DNA of 11,797 bases from an uncultured bacterium (GCA_905215105.1 CAJMOI010000051.1:1-11797), one strand, 5' to 3'; counted from the stretch's first letter, positions 1 through 5,462 are shown. Notes: generated by a model from the letters alone, not told the origin. Numbers and translations: made by a program.

Positions 1-79
1 CCCGAACACAGAAGTTAAGCTCGTTGATGTCGACAATACTTGGCTGGAGACGGCCTGGGACGATAGAAAGACGCCAACA
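1..79 (+). rRNA. rrf: 5S ribosomal RNA, 3' part (5' end outside the window)
   Basis: The window opens inside a 5S rRNA. The run CCCGAACACAGAAGTTAAGC at 1-20 is the conserved loop B/helix III region, and the remainder follows the usual 5S layout down to about position 79. The exact 3' end is uncertain by a few bases. A tRNA gene follows within about 8 bases with no terminator between them, so both are probably the tail of one rRNA operon transcript. Confidence 0.9.
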
Positions 80-86
80 TGAATAT

Positions 87-162
87 TCCTCAATAGCTCA
101 GCCGGTAGAGCATGCGACTGTTAATCGCAGGGTCGTTGGTTCGAGTCCAACTTGGGGAGCCA
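87..162 (+). tRNA. tRNA-Asn (anticodon GTT)
   Basis: A complete 76-base cloverleaf can be folded by eye. The acceptor stem is 87-93 (TCCTCAA) with 152-158 (TTGGGGA, one G-T pair). The D arm is GCTC/GAGC, the anticodon stem TGCGA/TCGCA, and the T arm GTTGG-TTCGAGT-CCAAC. The anticodon loop CTGTTAA at 118-124 has anticodon GTT at 120-122, which reads AAC/AAU (Asn). The CCA end at 160-162 is encoded. It is probably co-transcribed with the 5S gene just upstream. Confidence 0.96.
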
Positions 163-167
163 AAGCG

Positions 168-195
168 AAAACCAGCCGTCAGGCTGGTTTTCTTC
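168..195 (+). terminator. Intrinsic terminator of the rRNA/tRNA transcript
   Basis: A perfect 10-bp stem, AAAACCAGCC (168-177) with GGCTGGTTTT (182-191), has a four-base loop and is followed by T-rich sequence. It lies 5 bases after the tRNA CCA end. Confidence 0.9.
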
Positions 196-216
196 GTTAT
201 ACAGGAAAATAGGATA

Positions 217-260
217 AAGAAAAATCCCTGCGGTTTCGATCAATAAACCGGCAGGGATTT
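217..260 (-). terminator. Intrinsic terminator of lexA
   Basis: Arms at 222-236 and 245-260 form about 15 base pairs with one bulged base. On the minus strand the stem is followed by a T-run (the A-run at 217-224 on the plus strand). It sits 14 bases beyond the lexA stop codon and converges with the tRNA terminator. It could also act weakly on the plus strand. Confidence 0.85.
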
Positions 261-273
261 TATAAAAGTTAAT

Positions 274-861
274 TTAGTAGTAGCGCAGGACAGCGATGAC
301 TTTTCCCAGAACGGAAACCTCTTTGGAGTAAATGGGTTCAAAATCCGGATTTTCCGGCTGAAGGCGAATGCAGTCCTTTTCCCGATACAGACGCTTGACG
401 GTTGCTTCATCGTCGATCATGGCCACCACAATCTCGCCGTCATCGGCCGTAGGCGTTTTTTCCGCGATCACATAGTCTCCGTCCAGAATACCGGCGTTCA
501 CCATGCTCATGCCGTCTACATGAAGAGCAAAAAGCTCTTTTCCCGCTGCGTGATTGCTGGAAAACGGCAAATACCCCTGAATCTCTTCTACCGCCAGTAT
601 GGGCATACCTGCAGTTACACGGCCCAGAATGGGCACCTGTGTGGATTCTTCCGTGCCTTCGATACGAATGGAGCGGTTCAGTCCGGCCTGGCGGGAAATG
701 TAGCCCAGTTCCTCCAGCGTGCGAAGATGGGCGTGAACAGTGGAGGTGGATTTCAGGCCGGTAGCGGCACAGATTTCCCGGACAGAGGGGGGAACGCCGT
801 ATTTGGCCTGCTCCCGCAAAAAGTCATATATTTTCTGTTGGCTTTTGGTCAGCTTTTTCAT
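274..861 (-). CDS. lexA: LexA SOS-response repressor / self-cleaving serine protease
   Basis: This encodes the SOS repressor, which binds operators of DNA-repair genes and cleaves itself when stimulated by RecA filaments. The 195-residue product has a winged-helix N-terminus (about 1-65, with SVREICAATGLKSTSTVHAHL as the recognition region) and a peptidase S24 domain. The cleavage site is Ala84-Gly85 (TAGMP), the nucleophile is Ser119 (DGMSM) and the general base is Lys156 (ATVKRLYR). All key residues are present and the length is normal. I chose the ATG at 861 because AGGAGG lies nine bases upstream. An in-frame ATG 36 bases further upstream would add 12 residues, but it has no ribosome binding site and would lengthen the protein beyond the family norm. 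It is monocistronic and probably autoregulated through the site at 972-985. Confidence 0.97.
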   Translation of the reverse strand: MKKLTKSQQKIYDFLREQAKYGVPPSVREICAATGLKSTSTVHAHLRTLEELGYISRQAGLNRSIRIEGTEESTQVPILGRVTAGMPILAVEEIQGYLPFSSNHAAGKELFALHVDGMSMVNAGILDGDYVIAEKTPTADDGEIVVAMIDDEATVKRLYREKDCIRLQPENPDFEPIYSKEVSVLGKVIAVLRYY

Positions 862-945
862 ACGCGAAAGCCTCCTGTCTTTTACAAAATGCATCAAAAT
901 GCTTCACCGGAAATTCAGCAAAGCAGACTTCTTCTATTTTCCTAA

Positions 946-975
946 AGTATATCATAAAATTTCAAAAAACACAAA
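946..975 (-). promoter_or_regulatory. Probable lexA promoter
   Basis: On the minus strand the -10 is TATACT (946-951) and a weak -35 is TTTGTG (970-975), with an 18-base spacer. Transcription would start near 939, leaving about 80 bases of leader before the lexA ATG. The -35 lies inside the LexA-box-like site, as expected for autorepression. Confidence 0.55.
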
Positions 976-985
976 CGTTTGTTTG
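972..985. promoter_or_regulatory. LexA-box-like operator
   Basis: CAAAC-GTTT-GTTTG has 5-base arms that are exact reverse complements around a 4-base spacer. This matches the Gram-positive LexA (Cheo/DinR) box layout CGAAC-N4-GTTCG, with G to A and C to T changes in the two arms. It overlaps the lexA -35. The first ten bases, CAAACGTTTG, are also a perfect palindrome, so an unrelated regulator is possible. Confidence 0.5.
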
Positions 986-1032
986 AAATATTTCCGAAGC
1001 CCGCCGAAAATTCAAGAAATATTAATAACATA

Positions 1033-1064
1033 TTCACAACTAATCTGTGCAGCTTATCTATAAT
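1033..1064 (+). promoter_or_regulatory. Candidate promoter of the small RNA at 1071-1167
   Basis: There is a perfect -10 TATAAT at 1059-1064. The best -35-like hexamer, TTCACA (1033-1038), lies 20 bases upstream, which is longer than usual, so the -35 is weak or activator-dependent. The predicted start is near G1071, exactly the first base of the hairpin downstream. Confidence 0.4.
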
Positions 1065-1070
1065 ATAACT

Positions 1071-1167
1071 GTATTCAGATGGAGCCGCACCATTCTTGGA
1101 TACATGTTCTACCCTCCTCAATATACCCCTCAAGCTAGAAAAAGGACCGGTTCGCCCGGTCCTTTTT
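1071..1167 (+). ncRNA. Candidate small RNA (about 97 nt), unknown family
   Basis: No credible open reading frame lies between the lexA promoter and the M23 gene, but three parts of a small RNA are in order. A 5' hairpin (1071-1103) pairs GTATTCA with TGGATAC and extends through GA/TC and TGG/CCA pairs around two bulged T's to an AGCCGCA loop. An apparently unpaired pyrimidine-rich stretch (1104-1138) contains CCCTCCT (1112-1118), complementary to a Shine-Dalgarno sequence, and CCCCT. A strong intrinsic terminator (1139-1167) ends it. C-rich single-stranded motifs are typical of trans-acting small RNAs in low-GC Gram-positives. It could instead be an attenuated leader of the M23 gene. I recognise no Rfam family. 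Confidence 0.4.
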
Positions 1168-1168
1168 C
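1139..1168 (+). terminator. Intrinsic terminator with U-tail, possibly bidirectional
   Basis: The perfect 12-bp stem AAAAAGGACCGG (1139-1150) / CCGGTCCTTTTT (1156-1167) closes a five-base TTCGC loop. The A-run and T-run are symmetric, so it could end transcripts from either side. No coding gene ends here on either strand, which is the main reason to suspect a non-coding transcript upstream. Confidence 0.85.
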
Positions 1169-1180
1169 ATTTTGTCCGGC

Positions 1181-1209
1181 GAATATTTTTTGCGAAACGG
1201 GCCAGAATA
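1181..1209 (+). promoter_or_regulatory. Weak sigma-F/G-like promoter candidate for the M23 gene
   Basis: GGCCAGAATA at 1200-1209 fits the Bacillus sigma-F -10 consensus GGNNANAHTR at every fixed position. A GAATA at 1181-1185 resembles forespore sigma -35 elements, but the 14-base spacer is about two bases short. It matters only because the downstream gene is SpoIIQ-like, and spoIIQ is a sigma-F gene in Bacillus. No sigma-A promoter is obvious between 1169 and 1296. Confidence 0.22.
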
Positions 1210-1296
1210 GGTGTGAAACATTTTGAACATGCGCCTGTCCCTTCGGTCACCGGTTTTTCCTGGGTTTTCCGGAAAGGCGCGGAAAGGTCTGACGAA

Positions 1297-2013
1297 ATGA
1301 TGAAAAATAAACACACCGACTATTCTTCCCAGAAAAAGAACAGACAGTCCAGGGGATTTGCAGTGGCCGCGGGCATCTGTCTTATTGCCATCGGCGTTGC
1401 TGCATGGGCTGCCTATGACAGCGTCGTACAGGAACCGCTGGATACCGGTTCGGAAGTTTCCATCACCGAAACTCCCTCCAAATCCATTGAACTGCCCACA
1501 CCGGAGCCGGAGGACGACAACCAGGCCGTGGCGGGCAGCGTGGCTTCTTCTGAGACGGAAATCCCTTCGCCTTCTCCCACCGCGGAACCCACTCCCCGGC
1601 CGGTTTCTCTGGATTTCCCTGTGGGCCAGAAGGTGCTGAACCGGTTCAGTAAGGGAGAACCGGTGTATTCCGAAACCATGAAAGACTGGCGGGTTCATAA
1701 CGGCGTGGATTTTGAAGCGCAGGCCGGAGAAGCCGTGAAAGCCATGGCAGAGGGAACCGTCAAGGATGTGGCAGAAGATCCGCTGCTGGGCCATGTGGTG
1801 GTGATTACCCACGGCAATGTGGAGGCCTGGTATTGCGGCCTTGGGGAAAAAATCACAGTGAAAAAGGGAGACACCGTAAAGGCCGGACAGGAAATCGGAT
1901 TGGTGGATGTCTGTCCCATGGAGTCAGCGGAAGCTGCCCATTTCCATCTGCAAATCCGTCAGGGAGAAGAGTGGGTGGACCCCCTCTCCTTGCTGATGAA
2001 AGAAGAAAAATAA
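1297..2013 (+). CDS. Membrane-anchored M23/LytM-domain protein, SpoIIQ-like
   Basis: The 238-residue protein has a basic N-terminus, one membrane helix (about 20-40), a Pro/Ser/Thr/Glu-rich linker (about 48-104) and a C-terminal M23/LytM domain (about 106-232), so the domain faces outward. Zinc ligands of the family are visible: His134 and Asp138 in HNGVD, and His217 in AHFHLQI, with His215 as the usual second catalytic His. The conserved Y-x-H-L motif reads Y-C-G-L (179-182), so one catalytic His is lost. This layout matches SpoIIQ, the forespore partner of SpoIIIAH, but ordinary envelope endopeptidase regulators look similar. The frame is open from 1096, but that would run through the terminator at 1139-1168. 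I chose ATG 1297 because GGAAAGG (1281-1287) lies nine bases upstream; ATG 1300 is the alternative. No sporulation gene is adjacent. Confidence 0.85.
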   Translation: MMKNKHTDYSSQKKNRQSRGFAVAAGICLIAIGVAAWAAYDSVVQEPLDTGSEVSITETPSKSIELPTPEPEDDNQAVAGSVASSETEIPSPSPTAEPTPRPVSLDFPVGQKVLNRFSKGEPVYSETMKDWRVHNGVDFEAQAGEAVKAMAEGTVKDVAEDPLLGHVVVITHGNVEAWYCGLGEKITVKKGDTVKAGQEIGLVDVCPMESAEAAHFHLQIRQGEEWVDPLSLLMKEEK

Positions 2014-2051
2014 GCCTGCTCCCGTTTTCGCTGAGGAGCAACGCTATGATA

Positions 2052-2083
2052 AGGGAGCCGATTATGCTATCGGCTCCTTTTTT
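2052..2083 (+). terminator. Intrinsic terminator of the M23 gene
   Basis: The perfect 9-bp stem GGAGCCGAT (2054-2062) / ATCGGCTCC (2069-2077) has a six-base loop and is followed by six T's (2078-2083). Confidence 0.92.
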
Positions 2084-2099
2084 CCGTGTTCATACTTTA

Positions 2100-2152
2100 T
2101 TAACAATATAGACATGGTTAGTTACCATAGAATGTAGCGAAAAGAATATACT
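2100..2152 (+). promoter_or_regulatory. Putative promoter/operator region of the Usp-domain gene
   Basis: Two overlapping promoter readings are possible. One is TTAACA (2100-2105) with TACCAT (2123-2128) at 17 bases. The other is TTACCA (2122-2127) with TATACT (2147-2152) at 19 bases. An inverted repeat ATGGT-TAGTT-ACCAT (2114-2128) covers the -10 of the first and the -35 of the second, so it could be an operator. None of these is strong. A leader of over 100 bases would follow. Confidence 0.3.
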
Positions 2153-2258
2153 TAGGTTGGGGAATTTACACGAAAACACGCGTATTTTTATTCATCCCTT
2201 TGCCTCTCTTCTTTTCAAACACGGAAGCGGCAAACGGGAAAGAAAGGAGGATTTTTCA

Positions 2259-2729
2259 TTGAAAAAAAGGAAACAAACACCGCCGAAACGCACAGCCATT
2301 CTGGTTTGCGTCACGGGTCAAAAAGATTGTGACCGGTTGATTCGTACCGGACGGAAGCTGGCGGATTCTCACGAAACGGAGCTTCAGGTGCTGTGTGTAC
2401 AGCCGGCTGCTGCGGGATTGGGCACTGTGGAAGCTAGTGAAGAGCTGGAATATCTGAGACAGACCGCCCGCAACGCAGAAGCGGAAATGACGGTGTTTTT
2501 CCACGATGACGCAGCCCTAATTGCAGTGGGCTTCATCAAACAGGTGGGCGCGATTCATGTGGTGACCGGAATGGCAGAAGTGCCGATCAACGGCTTTGTG
2601 GATACCATCCATCGGATGGTTCCTTCGGTGCCGATTTCCATGGTTTCCAAAGAAGGCGTTATATATAATATATGTCCTGATTCCGCAGACTGTGGGCCGC
2701 AGCTGCAAACGGTGCCGGAACAGGCATAA
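2259..2729 (+). CDS. Stand-alone Usp-domain protein, KdpD-type
   Basis: The 156-residue protein resembles the universal-stress-protein domain found in the middle of KdpD potassium-sensor kinases. Residues about 10-45 (RTAILVCVTG followed by CDRLIRTGRKLADSHETELQVLCV) match the KdpD beta-strand/helix start. The end, about 100-130 (NGFVDTIHRMVPSVPISMV), matches the closing Usp strand. The G-x2-G-x9-G(S/T) nucleotide-binding loop of ATP-binding Usp proteins is not present, so it probably does not bind ATP in the usual way. There is no kinase or membrane part and no kdp gene nearby. I chose TTG 2259 because AAAGGAGG (2243-2250) lies eight bases upstream; an open frame from a TTG at 2157 has no such site. 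A tail of about 20 residues after the domain is unstructured in appearance. Confidence 0.78.
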   Translation: MKKRKQTPPKRTAILVCVTGQKDCDRLIRTGRKLADSHETELQVLCVQPAAAGLGTVEASEELEYLRQTARNAEAEMTVFFHDDAALIAVGFIKQVGAIHVVTGMAEVPINGFVDTIHRMVPSVPISMVSKEGVIYNICPDSADCGPQLQTVPEQA

Positions 2730-2751
2730 GCAGTTTTTTTTACATCATAGG

Positions 2752-2787
2752 AAAATGGCCTGAGGAGATTGTCTTCAGGCCATTTTT
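2752..2787 (+). terminator. Intrinsic terminator of the Usp-domain gene
   Basis: The perfect 12-bp stem AAAATGGCCTGA (2752-2763) / TCAGGCCATTTT (2775-2786) ends in a T-run. The next gene starts 55 bases later with no clear promoter, so it may depend on read-through or on a promoter I cannot see. Confidence 0.9.
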
Positions 2788-2841
2788 AAAGGGTTACTGC
2801 GGTATTGAAAAAGAAGAGGAACGAGAAGGGTTGGAGGAAGC

Positions 2842-3666
2842 TTGAAACTGTCTGTATTTTACGATCATATCCGGGAGGCTGCCGATCAGACGGGCTTGCC
2901 GTTGGCGCACATTTGCCGTCTGGCCCGAGAAGCGGGGATTTCAGGAGTAGAGGTGAACCTGACCGACGTGGAGGAGTCGGGAGAGGAGCTGCTCTCTCTG
3001 CTGGACAAAGCAGGGCTGGCAGTGACCCGCCTGTGCTGTTATGGGGATTTTGGCCGGGAACCGGATTCCCCCGGTATTTCCCGGATGATTGCAGCGGCGA
3101 GGGATTGCCGGTGTTCGGAAATCCTCATCATTCCCGGATTTCTTCGGGAAGGGGAGGACCGGGAAACCCATCTGGCCAATATGAAAAAAGGACTGGAAAC
3201 CCTCTGTGCCTGTGCTTCGGAAAAGGGAATCCATGTGGGCATGGAGGACTATGACGACAAAATCGCGACCTTTTCCACCTGTCAGGGGCTGAAATGGTTT
3301 CTGGAAAACGTGCCGGGTCTTCACTGCGTGTTTGACACAGGTAACTTTCTGTACAGCGAGGAGGACGTGCTGGAAGCTTATGAGGAGCTGAAACCCTGGA
3401 TTCGGCAGGGAATTCACTGTAAGGACCGTACCTGGCTGTATCATGGGGACGAAGAGCCAAAGCTGACTGTTTCCGGAAGAGCCATGTATGCCTGTGCAGT
3501 AGGAAGCGGTTGTCTGCCGGTGGGGGAGATTGTTACCCGTTTGCTGAAAAAGGGATGGAATGGCATCTTTACCATCGAGCACTACGGAACCTCCGACCAG
3601 CTGGGCTGTATGCTGGAATCTGCCCGTTGGCTGCGGGAACTGGAAAGTACCCTGTCGGAAAACTGA
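2842..3666 (+). CDS. Sugar phosphate isomerase/epimerase-like TIM-barrel protein
   Basis: This 274-residue protein belongs to the xylose-isomerase-like / AP-endonuclease-2 TIM-barrel superfamily, which covers sugar and inositol isomerases and epimerases as well as dehydratases. The typical metal-binding residues lie in the expected order: Glu135 (VGMEDYDD), Asp165 (CVFDTGNF), His192 (IHCKD) and Glu246 (TIEHYG). The early strand with GISGVEVN and the LIIPGF strand also fit. The substrate cannot be read from the sequence and no sugar pathway genes are adjacent. It starts with TTG at 2842, with GGAGG at 2833-2837 only four bases upstream, which is tight but is the only good site. A second frame open over 2805-3254 overlaps it but is a shadow. 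Confidence 0.88.
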   Translation: MKLSVFYDHIREAADQTGLPLAHICRLAREAGISGVEVNLTDVEESGEELLSLLDKAGLAVTRLCCYGDFGREPDSPGISRMIAAARDCRCSEILIIPGFLREGEDRETHLANMKKGLETLCACASEKGIHVGMEDYDDKIATFSTCQGLKWFLENVPGLHCVFDTGNFLYSEEDVLEAYEELKPWIRQGIHCKDRTWLYHGDEEPKLTVSGRAMYACAVGSGCLPVGEIVTRLLKKGWNGIFTIEHYGTSDQLGCMLESARWLRELESTLSEN

Positions 3667-3684
3667 AAACGCATCACAGCGCAG

Positions 3685-3719
3685 AAATGGCTGCCGGAGG
3701 TTTTTCCGGCAGCCATTTT
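3685..3719 (+). terminator. Intrinsic terminator at a convergent gene end
   Basis: The perfect 14-bp stem AAATGGCTGCCGGA (3685-3698) / TCCGGCAGCCATTT (3705-3718) has a six-base loop. It ends in TTTT on the plus strand and in TTTC on the minus strand. It begins 18 bases after the isomerase-like gene and abuts the end of the minus-strand aro unit at 3722, so it may terminate both, better on the plus strand. Confidence 0.85.
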
Positions 3720-3721
3720 GG

Positions 3722-3901
3722 TCAGTGTTTTTTCCAGAGACGGGAGATGCATTTCAAAAGCAGGCAGATGCCCGTCAATAGCAATCCGGCGGAAATCAGG
3801 ATCTGTCCGTAGGTCTGTTTTCCGGTTTTTCTGCGGGGCTTTCGTGCAATGTAAACTGCGGTGGGGCCGTCTGCTCCGCTGATACTCACAACATCTTTCA
3901 T
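3722..3901 (-). CDS. 59-residue membrane microprotein with the GADGPT motif of decarboxylase beta subunits
   Basis: The protein starts MKDVVSISGADGPTAVYIAR, then has a basic stretch (KPRRKTGKQ, 21-29), one hydrophobic helix (about 33-50) and a basic end (SRLWKKH). The N-terminal GADGPT (9-14, Asp11) copies the signature around the sodium-binding aspartate of OadB-type beta subunits, and the OadB homologue in this window has AADGPTS. It holds only about a sixth of a beta subunit and none of its other motifs. The ATG shares its A with the aroK stop codon (TAATG). AGGAGG lies seven bases before the ATG, inside the end of aroK, so it is translated and coupled to aroK. The function is unknown. It is not a degraded gene: the frame ends cleanly just before the terminator at 3685-3719. 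Automatic annotation may label such proteins as a decarboxylase beta subunit, which I would not accept. Confidence 0.8.
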   Translation of the reverse strand: MKDVVSISGADGPTAVYIARKPRRKTGKQTYGQILISAGLLLTGICLLLKCISRLWKKH

Positions 3902-4419
3902 TAGGTCTCCTCCTGTTCTCCCAGCAGTTCCAAAATCCGTCTGGCCACCACAATACCCGGAGCACCGGCGGGAATCACCAGATCAGCGGCGGCTTCATAC
4001 AGGGGCATCCGTTTGGCGTGGAGCTCCGCAATAAATTCCCGGCGATCCGGACGCTGAAGCAGCGGGCGCTGGGTGTCGGATTTCAACCGCTCCTGCAAAG
4101 CTGCCAGCGGAACGTCCAGCAGCAGGATTTTACCGCTCTGACGGAGCAGGCGGACATTTTCCGGATTCAGTACCGTACCGCCGCCGCTGGCAATGACCAG
4201 CCCGTTTTTCTGAGAAAGTGCCCGGGCAGCATCCGTCTCCATTTGCCGGAAAGCGCTTTCGCCCAGAGCAGCGAAGATTTCCCGTACGGTTTTCCCCTGC
4301 TCTTTTTCGATATAGGCATCCATATCCACCAGTTCCCGCCCGGAAAGAGCAGCCAGACGGCGTCCGACGGTGGTTTTTCCGCAGCCCATAAAGCCGCACA
4401 AAATCAGATTTTCTTTCAT
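3901..4419 (-). CDS. aroK: Shikimate kinase
   Basis: This enzyme phosphorylates shikimate to shikimate 3-phosphate with ATP in chorismate synthesis, in the cytoplasm. The 172 residues are of normal length. The Walker A loop is GFMGCGKTT (9-17), with Cys in place of the more common Ala/Ser. Shikimate-binding Asp34 (DMDAYIE), Arg58 (AFRQME) and the GGG loop (79-81, ASGGGTVL) are present. Lid Arg117 (TQRPLL) and Arg137 (HAKRMPLYEAAA) also fit. The ATG overlaps the aroE stop codon (ATGA), and its own stop overlaps the start of the microprotein, giving a fully coupled three-gene unit. Confidence 0.96.
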   Translation of the reverse strand: MKENLILCGFMGCGKTTVGRRLAALSGRELVDMDAYIEKEQGKTVREIFAALGESAFRQMETDAARALSQKNGLVIASGGGTVLNPENVRLLRQSGKILLLDVPLAALQERLKSDTQRPLLQRPDRREFIAELHAKRMPLYEAAADLVIPAGAPGIVVARRILELLGEQEET

Positions 4420-5330
4420 TTGGCTTCCTCCCGGAACCGCCGCTCCATTTCCTCAGCGGCCTCCTGTGTCAACTGCGCCATGTCCTGCGGACGGAATGAG
4501 GCGCCATACCAGATTTCATGGGCAGCAGCTGCCTGCCAGACCAGCATGGCCATACCGTGGACCACCGGAATTCCCAGCTTTCGGGCAGTTTTCAGCAGCA
4601 GGGTGTCGTGAGGATTGTACACCGCGTCGAAAACGGCGCCGCAGCGGGAAATGACGGTTTCCGAAACGGCACACCGGTCTGTATGGGGATACATTCCCAC
4701 ACTGGTGCAGTTGAGAAGCAGATCATAGCTCAGTTTGTTTAAACAGGCCTCTGTACGGCTTTCCAGCAAAGAATAAGGGATTGCCGTATAGTTTCCTTTT
4801 TTTCCCAGTTTCTCGGCGTACAGGGCCAGAGAAGCGCACAGTTCGCGGGCTTTTTCGAGGCTTTCTTCCCGCACGGCAAAAGTCAGATCAGGGGTGTCGC
4901 AAACTTCCGTAAAAGCAAAGGCAATGGCCCGGGCCGCTCCGCCGCTGCCAAGAAGCAGACACCGGCCTTTTGGGGAAATTCCTGTGGCTTCCAGTGCTTT
5001 GAGACAGCCGATGCCATCGGTGGTATAGCCTGTGGCAATTCCGTTTTCCATGGAAACGGTGTTGACAGAACCAAAAGCCGCCGCCTGGGGACTGCATGCA
5101 TCCAGCAGAGGAAGAATGGCCTGTTTGTGAGGAATCGTGATATTCAATCCCCGCAGCTGTTTCAGCCGGGACATGGAATCCGCCAGGTCCTCAGGGGCAA
5201 TGTCCATGGACTGATACTCCGGAGCCGCTTTTCCGGAAAGATGAAATAGACGGCTGTGGATAAATGGGGACATGGTGTGACCAATAGGATGGCCGATAAC
5301 CGCAAATTTGTCAGAAGATTTTATGCACAT
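4416..5330 (-). CDS. aroE: Shikimate 5-dehydrogenase
   Basis: This enzyme reduces 3-dehydroshikimate to shikimate with NADPH, the step before AroK. The 304-residue protein has the substrate loop GHPIGHTMSPFIH (13-25), catalytic Lys69 (NITIPHKQA) and catalytic Asp105 (YTTDGIG). It also has the nucleotide loop GSGGAARA (128-135) and the C-terminal GMAMLVWQAA substrate/cofactor motif. I chose ATG 5330 because AAAGGAGGG lies nine bases upstream; the frame stays open 48 bases further, but without a binding site. It is the first gene of the aroE-aroK-microprotein unit. Its length is slightly above the usual 270-290 because of a longer Rossmann segment near 160-190. Confidence 0.96.
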   Translation of the reverse strand: MCIKSSDKFAVIGHPIGHTMSPFIHSRLFHLSGKAAPEYQSMDIAPEDLADSMSRLKQLRGLNITIPHKQAILPLLDACSPQAAAFGSVNTVSMENGIATGYTTDGIGCLKALEATGISPKGRCLLLGSGGAARAIAFAFTEVCDTPDLTFAVREESLEKARELCASLALYAEKLGKKGNYTAIPYSLLESRTEACLNKLSYDLLLNCTSVGMYPHTDRCAVSETVISRCGAVFDAVYNPHDTLLLKTARKLGIPVVHGMAMLVWQAAAAHEIWYGASFRPQDMAQLTQEAAEEMERRFREEAK

Positions 5331-5374
5331 TCTACAAATCCCTCCTTTGTTACTAAAAACAACCGGAAAAAAAC

Positions 5375-5402
5375 ACAATATTTTTCAATTTGATATTGAC
5401 AA
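5375..5402 (-). promoter_or_regulatory. Probable aroE promoter
   Basis: On the minus strand, -35 TTGTCA (5397-5402) and -10 TATTGT (5375-5380) are 16 bases apart. Transcription would begin near 5368, about 38 bases before the aroE ATG. The -35 lies on the opposite strand of the acpP -35, so the two promoters probably compete for polymerase. Confidence 0.5.
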
Positions 5403-5424
5403 AGGCTCTTTTTGCTAATAATAT
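5396..5424 (+). promoter_or_regulatory. acpP promoter
   Basis: A perfect -35 TTGACA (5396-5401) and -10 TAATAT (5419-5424) have the optimal 17-base spacer. The start would be near 5431, giving a leader of about 157 bases before acpP. I see no FapR-like operator around it. Confidence 0.8.
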
Positions 5425-5462
5425 TTTGATATGGAAAGCGCAAATCCGCCCGCTGCCATGTA

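Noticed and set aside
942..1133. 63-codon minus-strand open frame between lexA and the M23 gene
   Set aside because: It has no ribosome binding site and covers the lexA promoter. Its composition follows the AT-rich intergenic DNA.
1096..1296. N-terminal extension of the M23 protein from 1096
   Set aside because: It would translate through the strong terminator at 1139-1168, puts 67 unrelated residues before a normal membrane anchor, and lacks a ribosome binding site. ATG 1297 has one.
2017..2040. TGCTCC/GGAGCA hairpin just after the M23 stop codon
   Set aside because: It is a short 6-bp stem with a long loop and no T-run. The real terminator follows at 2052-2083.
2805..3254. 149-codon plus-strand frame overlapping the isomerase-like gene
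   Set aside because: It is out of frame with a gene that has all four metal-ligand motifs, and its product is Gly/Pro/Arg-rich shadow sequence.
3582..3965. 127-codon minus-strand frame over the microprotein region
   Set aside because: It overlaps the microprotein, the terminator and two real genes in the wrong frame and has no family features. The 59-codon frame at 3722-3901 explains the region better.
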